From NCBI GenBank assembly GCA_937129145.1, contig CAKZMU010000009.1, positions 144,551 through 208,550 of the forward strand: a stretch of DNA of 64,000 nt. The letters are read 5' to 3'. Both the position numbers and the translations under genes were made by a program. The first letter of the stretch is position 1; every line of letters begins with the position of its first letter. The DNA is from an uncultured Lacinutrix sp. (GTDB taxonomy: Bacteria > Bacteroidota > Bacteroidia > Flavobacteriales > Flavobacteriaceae). The notes beneath the pieces were generated by a model that was not told the DNA's origin, searched no databases, and saw only the letters and a program-made list of their open reading frames with translations. Positions 26,396 through 33,992 of this stretch are shown here, piece by piece.

Positions 26396-28624
26396 ATGAC
26401 AAGAAAGAAAAGAAAAACCAAATCTAAAAAAATACATAACCTTACCGATAGTATCCACACGATACTGAAAGTGGATAGAAATAAATCCTTTAACTACAAG
26501 CAAATAGCTGCTAAGCTTGGTGTTAACGACGCAAGTAGCAGAAACCAAATCATTAAAACTTTACATCGCTTAAAAGCAAAAGATGAGATAGAAGAAGTGG
26601 GCCGTGGAAAATTTAAAGCTATTGTCTCTTCTGAATATTACACAGGAATTTTCGATGCTTCAGCTAGAGGTTCTGGCTATGTGATTTGCGAAGATTTTGA
26701 AGACGATATTTTCATCGCTTCCAACAATGTAAATAAAGCACTCCATGGCGACGAAGTTGAGCTTTATGTGTATAAGCGTAGAAAAAAAGGAAAATTAGAA
26801 GGCGAAATCACACAAATAATCAACAGACATAAAACCGAATATGTTGGTGTGATTCAAAAACATCAAAACTACGCATTTGTAGTAGCCGATAGTAATAAAA
26901 TGTATGTGGATATTTTTGTACCACTTAATAAAACCTTTAAAGCTGAAGATGGCGATAAAGTACTGGTTCAAATAGAAGATTGGCAGGAAAAACAAGATTC
27001 GCCAACAGGAAAAGTTGTTAAGGTACTTGGTAAACCAGGAGAGCACAATACCGAAATACATTCCATTTTAGCTGAATACGGCTTACCTTACGAATTCCCT
27101 CACGAGGTTGAAGAGTATGCTAATAAACTAGATACATCAATTCAACCAGAAGAAATTAAAAAACGTCGCGATATGCGTGATGTGTTAACTTTTACTATTG
27201 ACCCAAAAGATGCCAAGGATTTTGATGATGCCTTATCGTTTCAAGTACTTAAAAACGGTAATTATGAAGTAGGAATTCATATTGCAGATGTATCTCATTA
27301 CGTAAAAGAAGGAACCGTTTTAGACGATGAAGCGTACGAGCGCGCCACAAGTGTCTATTTAGTGGATAGAGTCGTACCTATGCTGCCAGAAGTGTTATCA
27401 AATAATGCGTGTTCGTTACGACCTAACGAGGAGAAATATACATTTTCGGCAGTATTTGAACTAAATGATAAAGCAGAGATAAAAAACCAATGGTTTGGAC
27501 GTACTGTTACTTATAGCGATGCACGTTTTGCTTACGAAGAAGCACAAGCCATTATAGAAAACAATACTGTCATTCCTGCGAAGGCAGGAATCCACAATAT
27601 AAATACTACTATTCCAACAGAAGTTTCCCTAACTAAAAAAGAATATAAAACGTCTCCTAAAATAGCGTATGCTACCTTAAAATTAAATGAATTAGCCAAA
27701 ATCATGCGCAAAAAACGTATGGGAGCTGGCGCTATTTCGTTTGATAAAGTAGAGGTAAAGTTTAACCTAGATGAAACTAATAATCCAGTTGGCGTGTTCT
27801 TTAAAACCAGTAAAGATGCTAATAAATTGATTGAAGAATTTATGTTATTGGCTAATAAAAAAGTAGCGGAATTTATTGGAAAACAAAATCCTAAAAAAAC
27901 ATTTATCTATCGTGTTCACGATGAACCAAACGATGAAAAACTAGCCGCTTTACAAAACATTGTAAGTCGATTTGGTTATAAGCTAAATTTTAAAGACAGA
28001 AAAACAACTACAGCTTCTTTAAACAATTTACTTAAAGAAGTAAACGGAAAAAAAGAACAAAATTTAGTTGATACACTTGCTATTAGAAGTATGAGTAAAG
28101 CCGAATACACCACAAACAACATTGGTCACTACGGATTAGCGTTCGACTATTACAGTCACTTTACATCGCCAATTCGTCGTTATCCAGATGTGATGGCACA
28201 TAGGTTATTGCAGCACTATTTAGACAAAGGTAAATCGGCAAAAGAAGAGGTGTACGAAGAAAAATGCCAACATTCCTCAAGTATGGAATATCTTGCCACG
28301 AAAGCCGAACGGGATTCTATAAAGTATATGCAAATCAAGTTCATGCAAGACCACCAAGACCAAGAATTTGTTGGCGTTATTTCGGGTGTGACCGATTGGG
28401 GAATTTATGTCGAAATCATAGAAAACAAATGTGAAGGCATGGTAAGAATACGTGATATTAAGGACGATTATTACCAATTTGACCAAGATGAATACGCATT
28501 AATTGGTCAAGCCACAAAAAATATGTATCAATTAGGCGATGAAGTCGTCGTTAAGGTAAAACAAGCTGATTTAGTAAAAAAACACCTTGATTTTTCATTA
28601 ATAGGAAAAAGAGACGATGCATAA
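26396..28624 (+). CDS. rnr: Ribonuclease R with an in-frame palindromic-repeat insertion
   Basis: A 742-residue 3'-5' exoribonuclease of the RNB family. Order: winged-helix N-terminus (ILKVDRNKSFNYKQIAAKLGV), cold-shock domains, RNB catalytic domain with TIDPKDAKDFDDALSF (acidic Mg-binding residues), and C-terminal S1 domain (DQEFVGVISGVTDWGIYVEI). It degrades structured RNA and takes part in rRNA/tmRNA quality control. Residues 392-400, VIPAKAGIH, are encoded by a copy of the 20-bp ATTCCTGC palindrome, keeping frame in a loop of the RNB domain. Flanking residues on both sides fit the family, so the enzyme is probably functional. Confidence 0.96.
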   Translation: MTRKKRKTKSKKIHNLTDSIHTILKVDRNKSFNYKQIAAKLGVNDASSRNQIIKTLHRLKAKDEIEEVGRGKFKAIVSSEYYTGIFDASARGSGYVICEDFEDDIFIASNNVNKALHGDEVELYVYKRRKKGKLEGEITQIINRHKTEYVGVIQKHQNYAFVVADSNKMYVDIFVPLNKTFKAEDGDKVLVQIEDWQEKQDSPTGKVVKVLGKPGEHNTEIHSILAEYGLPYEFPHEVEEYANKLDTSIQPEEIKKRRDMRDVLTFTIDPKDAKDFDDALSFQVLKNGNYEVGIHIADVSHYVKEGTVLDDEAYERATSVYLVDRVVPMLPEVLSNNACSLRPNEEKYTFSAVFELNDKAEIKNQWFGRTVTYSDARFAYEEAQAIIENNTVIPAKAGIHNINTTIPTEVSLTKKEYKTSPKIAYATLKLNELAKIMRKKRMGAGAISFDKVEVKFNLDETNNPVGVFFKTSKDANKLIEEFMLLANKKVAEFIGKQNPKKTFIYRVHDEPNDEKLAALQNIVSRFGYKLNFKDRKTTTASLNNLLKEVNGKKEQNLVDTLAIRSMSKAEYTTNNIGHYGLAFDYYSHFTSPIRRYPDVMAHRLLQHYLDKGKSAKEEVYEEKCQHSSSMEYLATKAERDSIKYMQIKFMQDHQDQEFVGVISGVTDWGIYVEIIENKCEGMVRIRDIKDDYYQFDQDEYALIGQATKNMYQLGDEVVVKVKQADLVKKHLDFSLIGKRDDA
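27572..27591. repeat. 20-bp dispersed palindrome (ATTCCTGC family), inside rnr
   Basis: ATTCCTGC-GAAG-GCAGGAAT inside the rnr coding sequence, encoding part of VIPAKAGIH. The loop is the reverse complement-like variant of the CTTC loop at copies 1 and 4, i.e. the element is in the opposite orientation. Confidence 0.9.
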
Positions 28625-28689
28625 TATAATATTTACCAATTGGTATAGTTATTGATTTAGAACCCTCAAACATAAAACACACAATCAAA

Positions 28690-29364
28690 ATGAAAAATAT
28701 CTTAGTAGCACTTACATTTTTAATAACCAATATCACATTTTCTCAAAGCGAGATAACAAAAGAGGTAGGCGAATTTTCTGAGCTTAAAGTGTATGATTTA
28801 ATAGAAGTAGAGCTTATTAAATCGAATAAAAACGAAGCCATTATTTCAGGTAGAAACAAGAACGATGTGGTAATCGTCAATAAAAACGGAAAGTTAAAAA
28901 TTAGAATGAACCTCGAAGAAAGCTTTGATGGCGATAATACCAACGTAAAATTATACTACACCAACGTTGATGTTATTGATGCTAACGAAGGCGCTAAAAT
29001 TAGGTCTAACGATAAAATCAAACAGTACGAAATTGAGCTAAGAGCCCAAGAAGGCGGCGAAATTAATTTGGAATTAAAAGTCACAACTGCTGATATCAAG
29101 TCTGTAACAGGTGGTGTTATCGAGGTGTCTGGAAAATCTCAAAACCAAGATATTTCCATAAGCACAGGAGGTGTTTATAAAGGTAAAGACCTTAAAACAG
29201 AATCTACCGAAATAGCTATTAGAGCAGGAGGTGAGGCTGATGTAAACGCCACAGATGTATTAGATATAAAAATTAGAGCAGGAGGCGATGTGTATGTATA
29301 TGGCGACCCTAAAAAAATTAATAAAAGCAAAGCCTTAGGAGGAAGAATTAAGCACATGGATTAA
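28690..29364 (+). CDS. Head-GIN domain (DUF2807) secreted protein
   Basis: A 224-residue exported protein (signal ending ITFSQ) made of a DUF2807 right-handed beta-helix-like repeat: runs of alternating short strands such as GGVIEVSGKSQNQDISISTGGVYKG and IAIRAGGEADVNATDVLDIKIRAGGDVYVYGDP. The family is called putative auto-transporter adhesin, head GIN domain, without proven function. Follows rnr by 65 bases, probably with its own transcript. Confidence 0.88.
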   Translation: MKNILVALTFLITNITFSQSEITKEVGEFSELKVYDLIEVELIKSNKNEAIISGRNKNDVVIVNKNGKLKIRMNLEESFDGDNTNVKLYYTNVDVIDANEGAKIRSNDKIKQYEIELRAQEGGEINLELKVTTADIKSVTGGVIEVSGKSQNQDISISTGGVYKGKDLKTESTEIAIRAGGEADVNATDVLDIKIRAGGDVYVYGDPKKINKSKALGGRIKHMD

Positions 29365-29383
29365 TTTCCTTGACATCTTTTAT

Positions 29384-29391
29384 TATATTTG
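29384..29391 (+). promoter_or_regulatory. -7 promoter element for the LysE-type gene
   Basis: TATATTTG, perfect TAnnTTTG, 19 bases after the DUF2807 stop. It overlaps a possible TTG start at 29389, which argues that the real start of the LysE-type protein is the ATG at 29443. Confidence 0.5.
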
Positions 29392-29401
29392 TTACAACTT
29401 C

Positions 29402-29429
29402 AAAATGCTGAATATTTATTCGGCATTTT
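29402..29429 (+). terminator. Strong hairpin with T-rich 3' arm in the LysE-gene leader
   Basis: AAAATGCTGAATA pairs with TATTCGGCATTTT (one G-T pair) around TT and is followed by TTATT. It lies between the -7 box and the ATG at 29443. It may terminate the DUF2807 transcript or act as an attenuator on the LysE-type gene. Confidence 0.55.
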
Positions 29430-29442
29430 TATTACGTTTCAA

Positions 29443-30111
29443 ATGATAGAAGACATTCAAGCAGCGATTCCTTTAGGGTTTTTCCTAGCCTTTATGATAG
29501 GCCCTGTGTTTTTTGTTCTTATTGAAACTAGTGCTACCAAAGGATTTCGAGCTGCGGTAGCTTTTGATTTAGGCGTTATTGTCGCAGATATTTTCTTTAT
29601 ATGTTTAGCGTATTTTAGTAGTTTCCAGCTATTGGAAAACCTAAGTAACCAACCAGGATTGTTCGTATTTGGTGGTATGATTATCACGGTGTATGGTATC
29701 ATTATTTTCCTTAAAAAACCCAAACGCTCTACTGATGAAGCAAGTGAATTGGTGTTTGCTAAAACCAATTACTTAGGCTTGTTTATAAAAGGCTTTTTAT
29801 TAAACTTTATAAACATTGGTGTTCTGGTATTTTGGTTAGGTGTGATTATCATCACAGGACCAAGTCTAGAAAACAATCTTAATAGGTTTGCAACCTTCTT
29901 CGGCACCATGATATTAGCCTATTTCGTAACCGATTTATTAAAAATATTATTAGCAAAACAACTAAAAAGAAAGCTCACACCAGAGCGTATTTTAAAAGTA
30001 AAAAAATTACTTGGTCTTATTTTGGTTATTTGTGGTTTAGTGCTTATTGTAAAAGGGTTTTTACCTAAAGACCAATTGAATCCACAGAACTTAATAGAGG
30101 ATATTGGGTAA
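29443..30111 (+). CDS. LysE/RhtB family amino-acid exporter-like protein
   Basis: A 222-residue membrane protein with about six helices. The opening IPLGFFLAFMIGPVFFVLIETSATKGFRAAVAFDLGVIVADIFF is the LysE-family signature (GPxxxxxxxxxxxxG in helix I-II). Family members export amino acids such as lysine, homoserine or threonine; the substrate here is unknown. A longer frame from TTG 29389 exists but overlaps the promoter element. Confidence 0.88.
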   Translation: MIEDIQAAIPLGFFLAFMIGPVFFVLIETSATKGFRAAVAFDLGVIVADIFFICLAYFSSFQLLENLSNQPGLFVFGGMIITVYGIIIFLKKPKRSTDEASELVFAKTNYLGLFIKGFLLNFINIGVLVFWLGVIIITGPSLENNLNRFATFFGTMILAYFVTDLLKILLAKQLKRKLTPERILKVKKLLGLILVICGLVLIVKGFLPKDQLNPQNLIEDIG

Positions 30112-30123
30112 ATAACTTATAAA

Positions 30124-30726
30124 ATGAGATCTTTTCTTAAAAAAATATTTAGCAAACTCACAGTATTCTTGGTTTTGTGTTCAATGTTTATTTTGCTTGG
30201 TTTACCAATAGGTATTCATGGACTAACATTGAAAGGTGGAAGTAGCTTAGGAGGGGGAATAATTCTTTTCGGTGTATTTATTGTTTTTATACTTCTAGTT
30301 TTTGATAGAATAGCTGTATCAAAACTGCCGCAAAAGCAAGTAAATGTTTTTGAATTAGTTTTATTAGTGTTAGGAATATTATTTTTTTCATTTCAACAAA
30401 GAGAAATCATTATTGATTTATCTGATAAAAAGACAGAGTATTTTGTTTTACTCGAAAACAATGGGAAATTAGATAACTCAGAAACAAAATATTCCTTTCC
30501 TTTTAACAAAAAACTGATATATAAGGGTAAGATAGCGGTAATTAATTCCATAAAAGATAATTATCAAAGATTAAACTTAAAAAGCCCTAAAGATTGGAAA
30601 TCTCAAAGAATGCAGCCTTGGAGCACATCTAATTATAAATTAAGGTTCTATTCTAATGGAAACAAAGACTATAATGAAAGTGAGGTAGATTCACTAATAC
30701 TTAGTGAACTAAACACCTTAGAATAA
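30124..30726 (+). CDS. Hypothetical membrane protein
   Basis: A 200-residue protein with three hydrophobic segments near the N-terminus (VFLVLCSMFILLGLPIGI; GIILFGVFIVFILLVF; VFELVLLVLGILFFSF), then a soluble domain of about 100 residues (DKKTEYFVLLENNGKLDNSETKYSFPFNK). No family recognised. Starts 12 bases after the LysE-type gene, so likely in the same transcript. It borders the tRNA-Cys fragment array. Confidence 0.65.
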   Translation: MRSFLKKIFSKLTVFLVLCSMFILLGLPIGIHGLTLKGGSSLGGGIILFGVFIVFILLVFDRIAVSKLPQKQVNVFELVLLVLGILFFSFQQREIIIDLSDKKTEYFVLLENNGKLDNSETKYSFPFNKKLIYKGKIAVINSIKDNYQRLNLKSPKDWKSQRMQPWSTSNYKLRFYSNGNKDYNESEVDSLILSELNTLE

Positions 30727-30740
30727 TACTTAATTATTTA

Positions 30741-30769
30741 AAACCAATACACACGGCACAAGGTTTTGC
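30741..30769 (-). pseudogene. tRNA-Cys 3' fragment A (most decayed)
   Basis: Contains CGGCACAAGGTTTTGC, i.e. on the minus strand the anticodon loop to variable region of tRNA-Cys (GCAAAACCTTG...). The acceptor end is missing. Followed by the 75-bp flank (30775-30849) that is identical to the real tRNA's flank at 31009-31083. Confidence 0.7.
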
Positions 30770-30838
30770 TTCCGTTTAATCAATTTTTCTTAAAAATTTT
30801 CAAACAAAAAACCCTCAAGAAACTTGAAGGTTTAGATG

Positions 30839-30883
30839 AGGCGTCTAGCATTTTAAACCAATATACGCTGTACAAGGTTTTGC
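30839..30883 (-). pseudogene. tRNA-Cys 3' fragment B
   Basis: The plus strand shows AGGCGTCTAGC (acceptor 3' strand plus start of the T stem), a substituted T-arm, then GCTGTACAAGGTTTTGC identical to the real tRNA-Cys through the anticodon GCA. The 5' half of the tRNA is absent, so it cannot be a functional tRNA. Confidence 0.75.
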
Positions 30884-30953
30884 TAATATTTAATTAATTT
30901 TTTATAAAAATTAGAATAAAAAAAAGAGACACGTGAGCATCTCTTAATTTTAG

Positions 30954-31003
30954 AGGCGTCTAGCGTCCCGAAGCGTCGGGAGAACTGCTGCACAAGGTTT
31001 TGC
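30954..31003 (-). pseudogene. tRNA-Cys 3' fragment C with palindrome in the T-loop
   Basis: AGGCGTCTAGC, then TCCCGA-AGCG-TCGGGA (30965-30980) replacing the T-loop, then CTGCACAAGGTTTTGC. As in copy B the 5' half is missing. The palindrome is a self-complementary insertion-like block not present in the intact tRNA. Confidence 0.75.
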
Positions 31004-31008
31004 ATACA

Positions 31009-31083
31009 TTTAATCAATTTTTCTTAAAAATTTTCAAACAAAAAACCCTCAAGAAACTTGAAGGTTTAGATGAGGCGTCTAGC
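31009..31083. repeat. 75-bp exact direct repeat of 30775-30849
   Basis: The segment beginning TTTAATCAATTTTTC and ending GAGGCGTCTAGC is identical in both places (offset 234 bases). It comprises the tRNA-Cys terminator plus the last bases of the tRNA 3' end, showing that tRNA end and terminator were copied as a unit. Confidence 0.9.
31043..31067 (-). terminator. Rho-independent terminator of tRNA-Cys
   Basis: Minus strand AAACC-T-TCAAG-TTT-CTTGA-G-GGTTT followed by TTTTG, six bases beyond the mature 3' end of tRNA-Cys. The same hairpin recurs at 30809-30833 in the duplicated flank. Confidence 0.75.
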
Positions 31084-31143
31084 GGATTCGAACCGCTGTA
31101 CAAGGTTTTGCAGACCTCTGCCTAGCCACTCGGCCAAGACGCC
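31073..31143 (-). tRNA. tRNA-Cys (GCA)
   Basis: A 71-nt cloverleaf on the minus strand: acceptor GGCGTCT/AGACGCC with discriminator T, D-arm TGGCCGAGTGGCTAGGCA, anticodon arm GAGGT-CTGCAAA-ACCTT (anticodon GCA), T-arm AGCGG-TTCGAAT-CCGCT. No CCA is encoded. It is the intact parent of the three partial copies at 30741-31003. Confidence 0.96.
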
Positions 31144-31193
31144 TTATTAGGACAGCAAATGTAAAAAAAATATAGTTTTAACACTATTAAGAC

Positions 31194-31556
31194 TTAATTT
31201 TTTCGTTTTTCGGTCATTTTAATCGTTACCATTTCTACATCACCTCCTATTGGCGGATTTAATTTACTTACACAGACTGTTGCTTTCTTTACCAATGCAT
31301 CTTCATTAAATATACGTAACAAAATGCGCTTTGCGACCGTTTCTAGTAAATGTGAGGGTTTTTTCATTTCCTCTCTAATAATGCGGTTTAAAAACACATA
31401 ATCAACCGTATCGCTTAGTTTATCAGTTTTAGCAGATGTTTGCAAATCGGCTTTAACCTCTAAATCAACTCGATAATCACTACCAATTTTAGTTTCTTCT
31501 GCCAAACATCCATGATGTGCAAATACACGAATGTTTTCTACTTTAATTATTCCCAT
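31194..31556 (-). CDS. folB: Dihydroneopterin aldolase
   Basis: A 120-residue FolB that converts dihydroneopterin to hydroxymethyl-dihydropterin in folate biosynthesis. Diagnostic are VFAHHGCLAEETKIGSDYRVDLEV near the N-terminus (catalytic Glu in the EE) and VCVSKLNPPIGGDVEMVTI at the end (catalytic Lys in SKLNPP). Family length. Downstream of a Zn-ribbon gene with a 20-base gap. Confidence 0.96.
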   Translation of the reverse strand: MGIIKVENIRVFAHHGCLAEETKIGSDYRVDLEVKADLQTSAKTDKLSDTVDYVFLNRIIREEMKKPSHLLETVAKRILLRIFNEDALVKKATVCVSKLNPPIGGDVEMVTIKMTEKRKN

Positions 31557-31576
31557 AGAGCAAAGTAGGTGAAAAT

Positions 31577-31786
31577 TTAGTTAGTAAAAAAATCAAAAAC
31601 ATTAGTTATTTTACTAGTTTGAGCTTTATAGAACTCAGTATAGGTGCATTTTTGACATATAACTGATGTAAATTTCTTATTCTGAATATTAAAAAGCTTT
31701 GTGAATGTTCCGCCAGTGGCTTGCATTTGATCTACTTCATAAGTTCTATTCGAGCATTTTGGGCATTTATAATTCTTATGTTCCAT
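31577..31786 (-). CDS. Small zinc-ribbon protein
   Basis: A 69-residue protein with CPKC (Cys8, Cys11) and CQKC (Cys44, Cys47) forming one zinc ribbon, matching the predicted nucleic-acid-binding Zn-ribbon family COG3478/DUF2082. Between the knuckles is GGTFTKLFNIQNKKFTSV, characteristic of this group. Molecular role is unknown; it is 20 bases upstream of folB. Confidence 0.85.
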   Translation of the reverse strand: MEHKNYKCPKCSNRTYEVDQMQATGGTFTKLFNIQNKKFTSVICQKCTYTEFYKAQTSKITNVFDFFTN

Positions 31787-31876
31787 AATATTAAAGTTTA
31801 TTTATTAGTGTCAAATAATGAGAATATGTTACAAACTTTATAATGTTACAAAAACACATAGTTGCTAGAATTTACC

Positions 31877-31884
31877 TAATTTTG
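31877..31884 (+). promoter_or_regulatory. -7 promoter element for glnS
   Basis: TAATTTTG, perfect TAnnTTTG, 26 bases upstream of the glnS ATG. Confidence 0.5.
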
Positions 31885-31909
31885 CATTTCTGTTTAGAAG
31901 AAGATAATT

Positions 31910-33916
31910 ATGTCTGAAGAAACCAAATCACTCAATTTTATTGAGCATATTATAGAAGAAGATTTAAAAAACGGAATGCCTAAAAACCATTTACGATTCC
32001 GTTTTCCACCTGAACCAAATGGGTATTTACACATTGGCCACACCAAAGCCATTGGCATTAGTTTTGGTTTGGGCGAAACATACAACGCACCTGTAAATCT
32101 TCGTTTTGACGATACCAACCCTACAAAAGAAGAGCAGGAATACGTCGATGCTATAAAGCGAGACATTGCTTGGTTAGGGTATCAATGGGCAAATGAGCTG
32201 TATTCTTCCGATTATTTCCAACAATTGTACGATTGGGCAGTATTAATGATTAAAGACGGAAAGGCTTATGTAGACTCCCAATCTAGCGAAGTCATGGCAG
32301 AACAAAAAGGCACACCAACACAAGTAGGCACCAATAGTCCATACAGAAATAGAAGCGTAGAGGAGAATCTTGACTTATTTGAGCGCATGAAAAATGGCGA
32401 ATTTGAAGCAGGAACCCATGTATTGCGTGCTAAAATAGACATGGAAGACCCAAATATGCTCATGCGCGACCCAATTATGTATCGTGTTATGCATGCGCAT
32501 CACCACAGGACAGGAAACGATTGGTGTATTTACCCAATGTACGATTGGACACACGGCGAAAGCGACTACATTGAGCAAGTTTCTCACTCCTTATGCTCTT
32601 TAGAGTTTAAACCTCACAGAAAGCTCTACGATTGGTTTAAAGAACAAGTGTATGATTACAGTGCCAATAACTATCCTTTACTTCCAAAACAACGTGAGTT
32701 TGCAAGATTAAACTTAAGTTACACTATTATGAGTAAGCGAAAGCTACTTAAATTAGTGGAAGATGGCGTGGTTTCTGGTTGGGACGACCCAAGAATGCCA
32801 ACCATTTCCGGATTGAGACGTAGAGGCTACACACCTAAATCCATTAGAAAATTTATAGAAAAAGTGGGCGTTGCCAAACGTGAAAATGTGATTGATGTAT
32901 CGTTGTTGGAGTTTTGTATTCGCGAAGACTTAAATAAAATAGCACCACGTGTGATGGCTGTTTTAGACCCTGTAAAAGTGGTGATTACCAACTATCCAGA
33001 AGATAAAGAAGAATGGCTGGAAGCCGAAAACAACCCAGAAGACGTTAGCGCAGCAACCCGAAAAGTGCCTTTTTCCCGTGAGATTTATATTGAGAAAGCA
33101 GATTTTAAAGAAGAAGCAAGCAAAAAGTTTTTCAGATTACAACTTGGAAGCGAAGTAAGACTTAAAAACGCTTACATAATCAAAGCAGAAAATGTAGTTA
33201 AAGATGCTAAAGGAAACATTACAGAAATTCAATGTACTTATTCTGAAGATACGTCTAAAAAAGTAAAAGGAACGCTTCATTGGGTATCAATAAAGCACGC
33301 TATTAAAGCCGAAGTTAGGGAGTATGACAGGTTGTTTATGGACGAAGCACCAGATAGTCATCCAGATAAAGATTTCATGAAGTTTATAAACCCTAACTCT
33401 CTAAAAATCATTAATGCTTTTGTAGAACCAAGTTTGGCAGATGCCAAGATTGGAGAACGCTTTCAATTTCAACGTTTGGGCTATTTTAATGTGGATGACG
33501 ATTCTAAACCCAATGCATTAGTGTTTAATAAAACGGTAGGTTTACGAGATTCTTGGGCTAAACAAAAACCTAAGCAGAACAACACACAAAATCAACCAAA
33601 ACCACAACAACAATCACAGCAAAAAGCAATTAATGTGATTAAAAAATTAGGAAAAAAGTACACTAATTTACCTGAAGAAAAACAAGAAAAGGTTAAGGCT
33701 GAAATTCAAAAATTAGCAAAAGACGTCAACTACGACGAACTAGAACCATTATTTGGAACAGCAGTTAAAAAAGCAGGTACACGTATTGCTACTATGATTA
33801 CACTAAAAGTGTTGCTTAACAACGGGTTGCAAAAAAACGAGGCTATCACAGCGTTTGTAGAAAAAGCACTGGAAGATAAAAATGAGTTATTGGTCACTGA
33901 AGCGAAGACTATTTAG
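31910..33916 (+). CDS. glnS: Glutaminyl-tRNA synthetase with C-terminal extension
   Basis: A 668-residue class Ib synthetase charging tRNA-Gln. HIGH motif at 41-44 (GYLHIGHTKAI) and the MSK-type second motif in YTIMSKRKLLKL. E. coli GlnRS has about 554 residues; here a Gln/Asn-rich linker (NNTQNQPKPQQQSQQK) joins an extra about 85-residue domain (AINVIKKLGKKYTNLPEEKQEKVKAEI...) like the GatB/YqeY tail domain, which binds tRNA. Together with gltX in this window it indicates direct glutaminylation. Confidence 0.97.
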   Translation: MSEETKSLNFIEHIIEEDLKNGMPKNHLRFRFPPEPNGYLHIGHTKAIGISFGLGETYNAPVNLRFDDTNPTKEEQEYVDAIKRDIAWLGYQWANELYSSDYFQQLYDWAVLMIKDGKAYVDSQSSEVMAEQKGTPTQVGTNSPYRNRSVEENLDLFERMKNGEFEAGTHVLRAKIDMEDPNMLMRDPIMYRVMHAHHHRTGNDWCIYPMYDWTHGESDYIEQVSHSLCSLEFKPHRKLYDWFKEQVYDYSANNYPLLPKQREFARLNLSYTIMSKRKLLKLVEDGVVSGWDDPRMPTISGLRRRGYTPKSIRKFIEKVGVAKRENVIDVSLLEFCIREDLNKIAPRVMAVLDPVKVVITNYPEDKEEWLEAENNPEDVSAATRKVPFSREIYIEKADFKEEASKKFFRLQLGSEVRLKNAYIIKAENVVKDAKGNITEIQCTYSEDTSKKVKGTLHWVSIKHAIKAEVREYDRLFMDEAPDSHPDKDFMKFINPNSLKIINAFVEPSLADAKIGERFQFQRLGYFNVDDDSKPNALVFNKTVGLRDSWAKQKPKQNNTQNQPKPQQQSQQKAINVIKKLGKKYTNLPEEKQEKVKAEIQKLAKDVNYDELEPLFGTAVKKAGTRIATMITLKVLLNNGLQKNEAITAFVEKALEDKNELLVTEAKTI

Positions 33917-33937
33917 ATAAAAGAATATTTTTAAACT

Positions 33938-33969
33938 AAAAACCTCGAAGTAAACACTTCGAGGTTTTT
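33938..33969 (+). terminator. Rho-independent terminator after glnS
   Basis: AAAAACCTCGAAGT pairs perfectly with ACTTCGAGGTTTTT around AAAC, 22 bases after the stop. The symmetric A/T tracts let it work in both directions; it also ends the convergent SPFH gene. Confidence 0.9.
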
Positions 33970-33992
33970 GTTTTATTAAGAGTGGAAAAAAA

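Noticed and set aside
27569..27595. Considered as a frameshift or IS remnant in rnr
   Set aside because: The frame is intact on both sides and no IS ends or target duplication are visible; it matches the 20-bp dispersed palindrome instead.
30930..30936. CACGTG core near the tRNA fragments, considered as a parS site
   Set aside because: Flanking bases (GAGA..AGCA) do not match TGTTNCACGTGNAACA.
30741..31083. Repeats spaced at regular intervals, considered as a CRISPR array
   Set aside because: The repeated units are parts of tRNA-Cys and its terminator, there are only three imperfect copies, and no cas gene is present.
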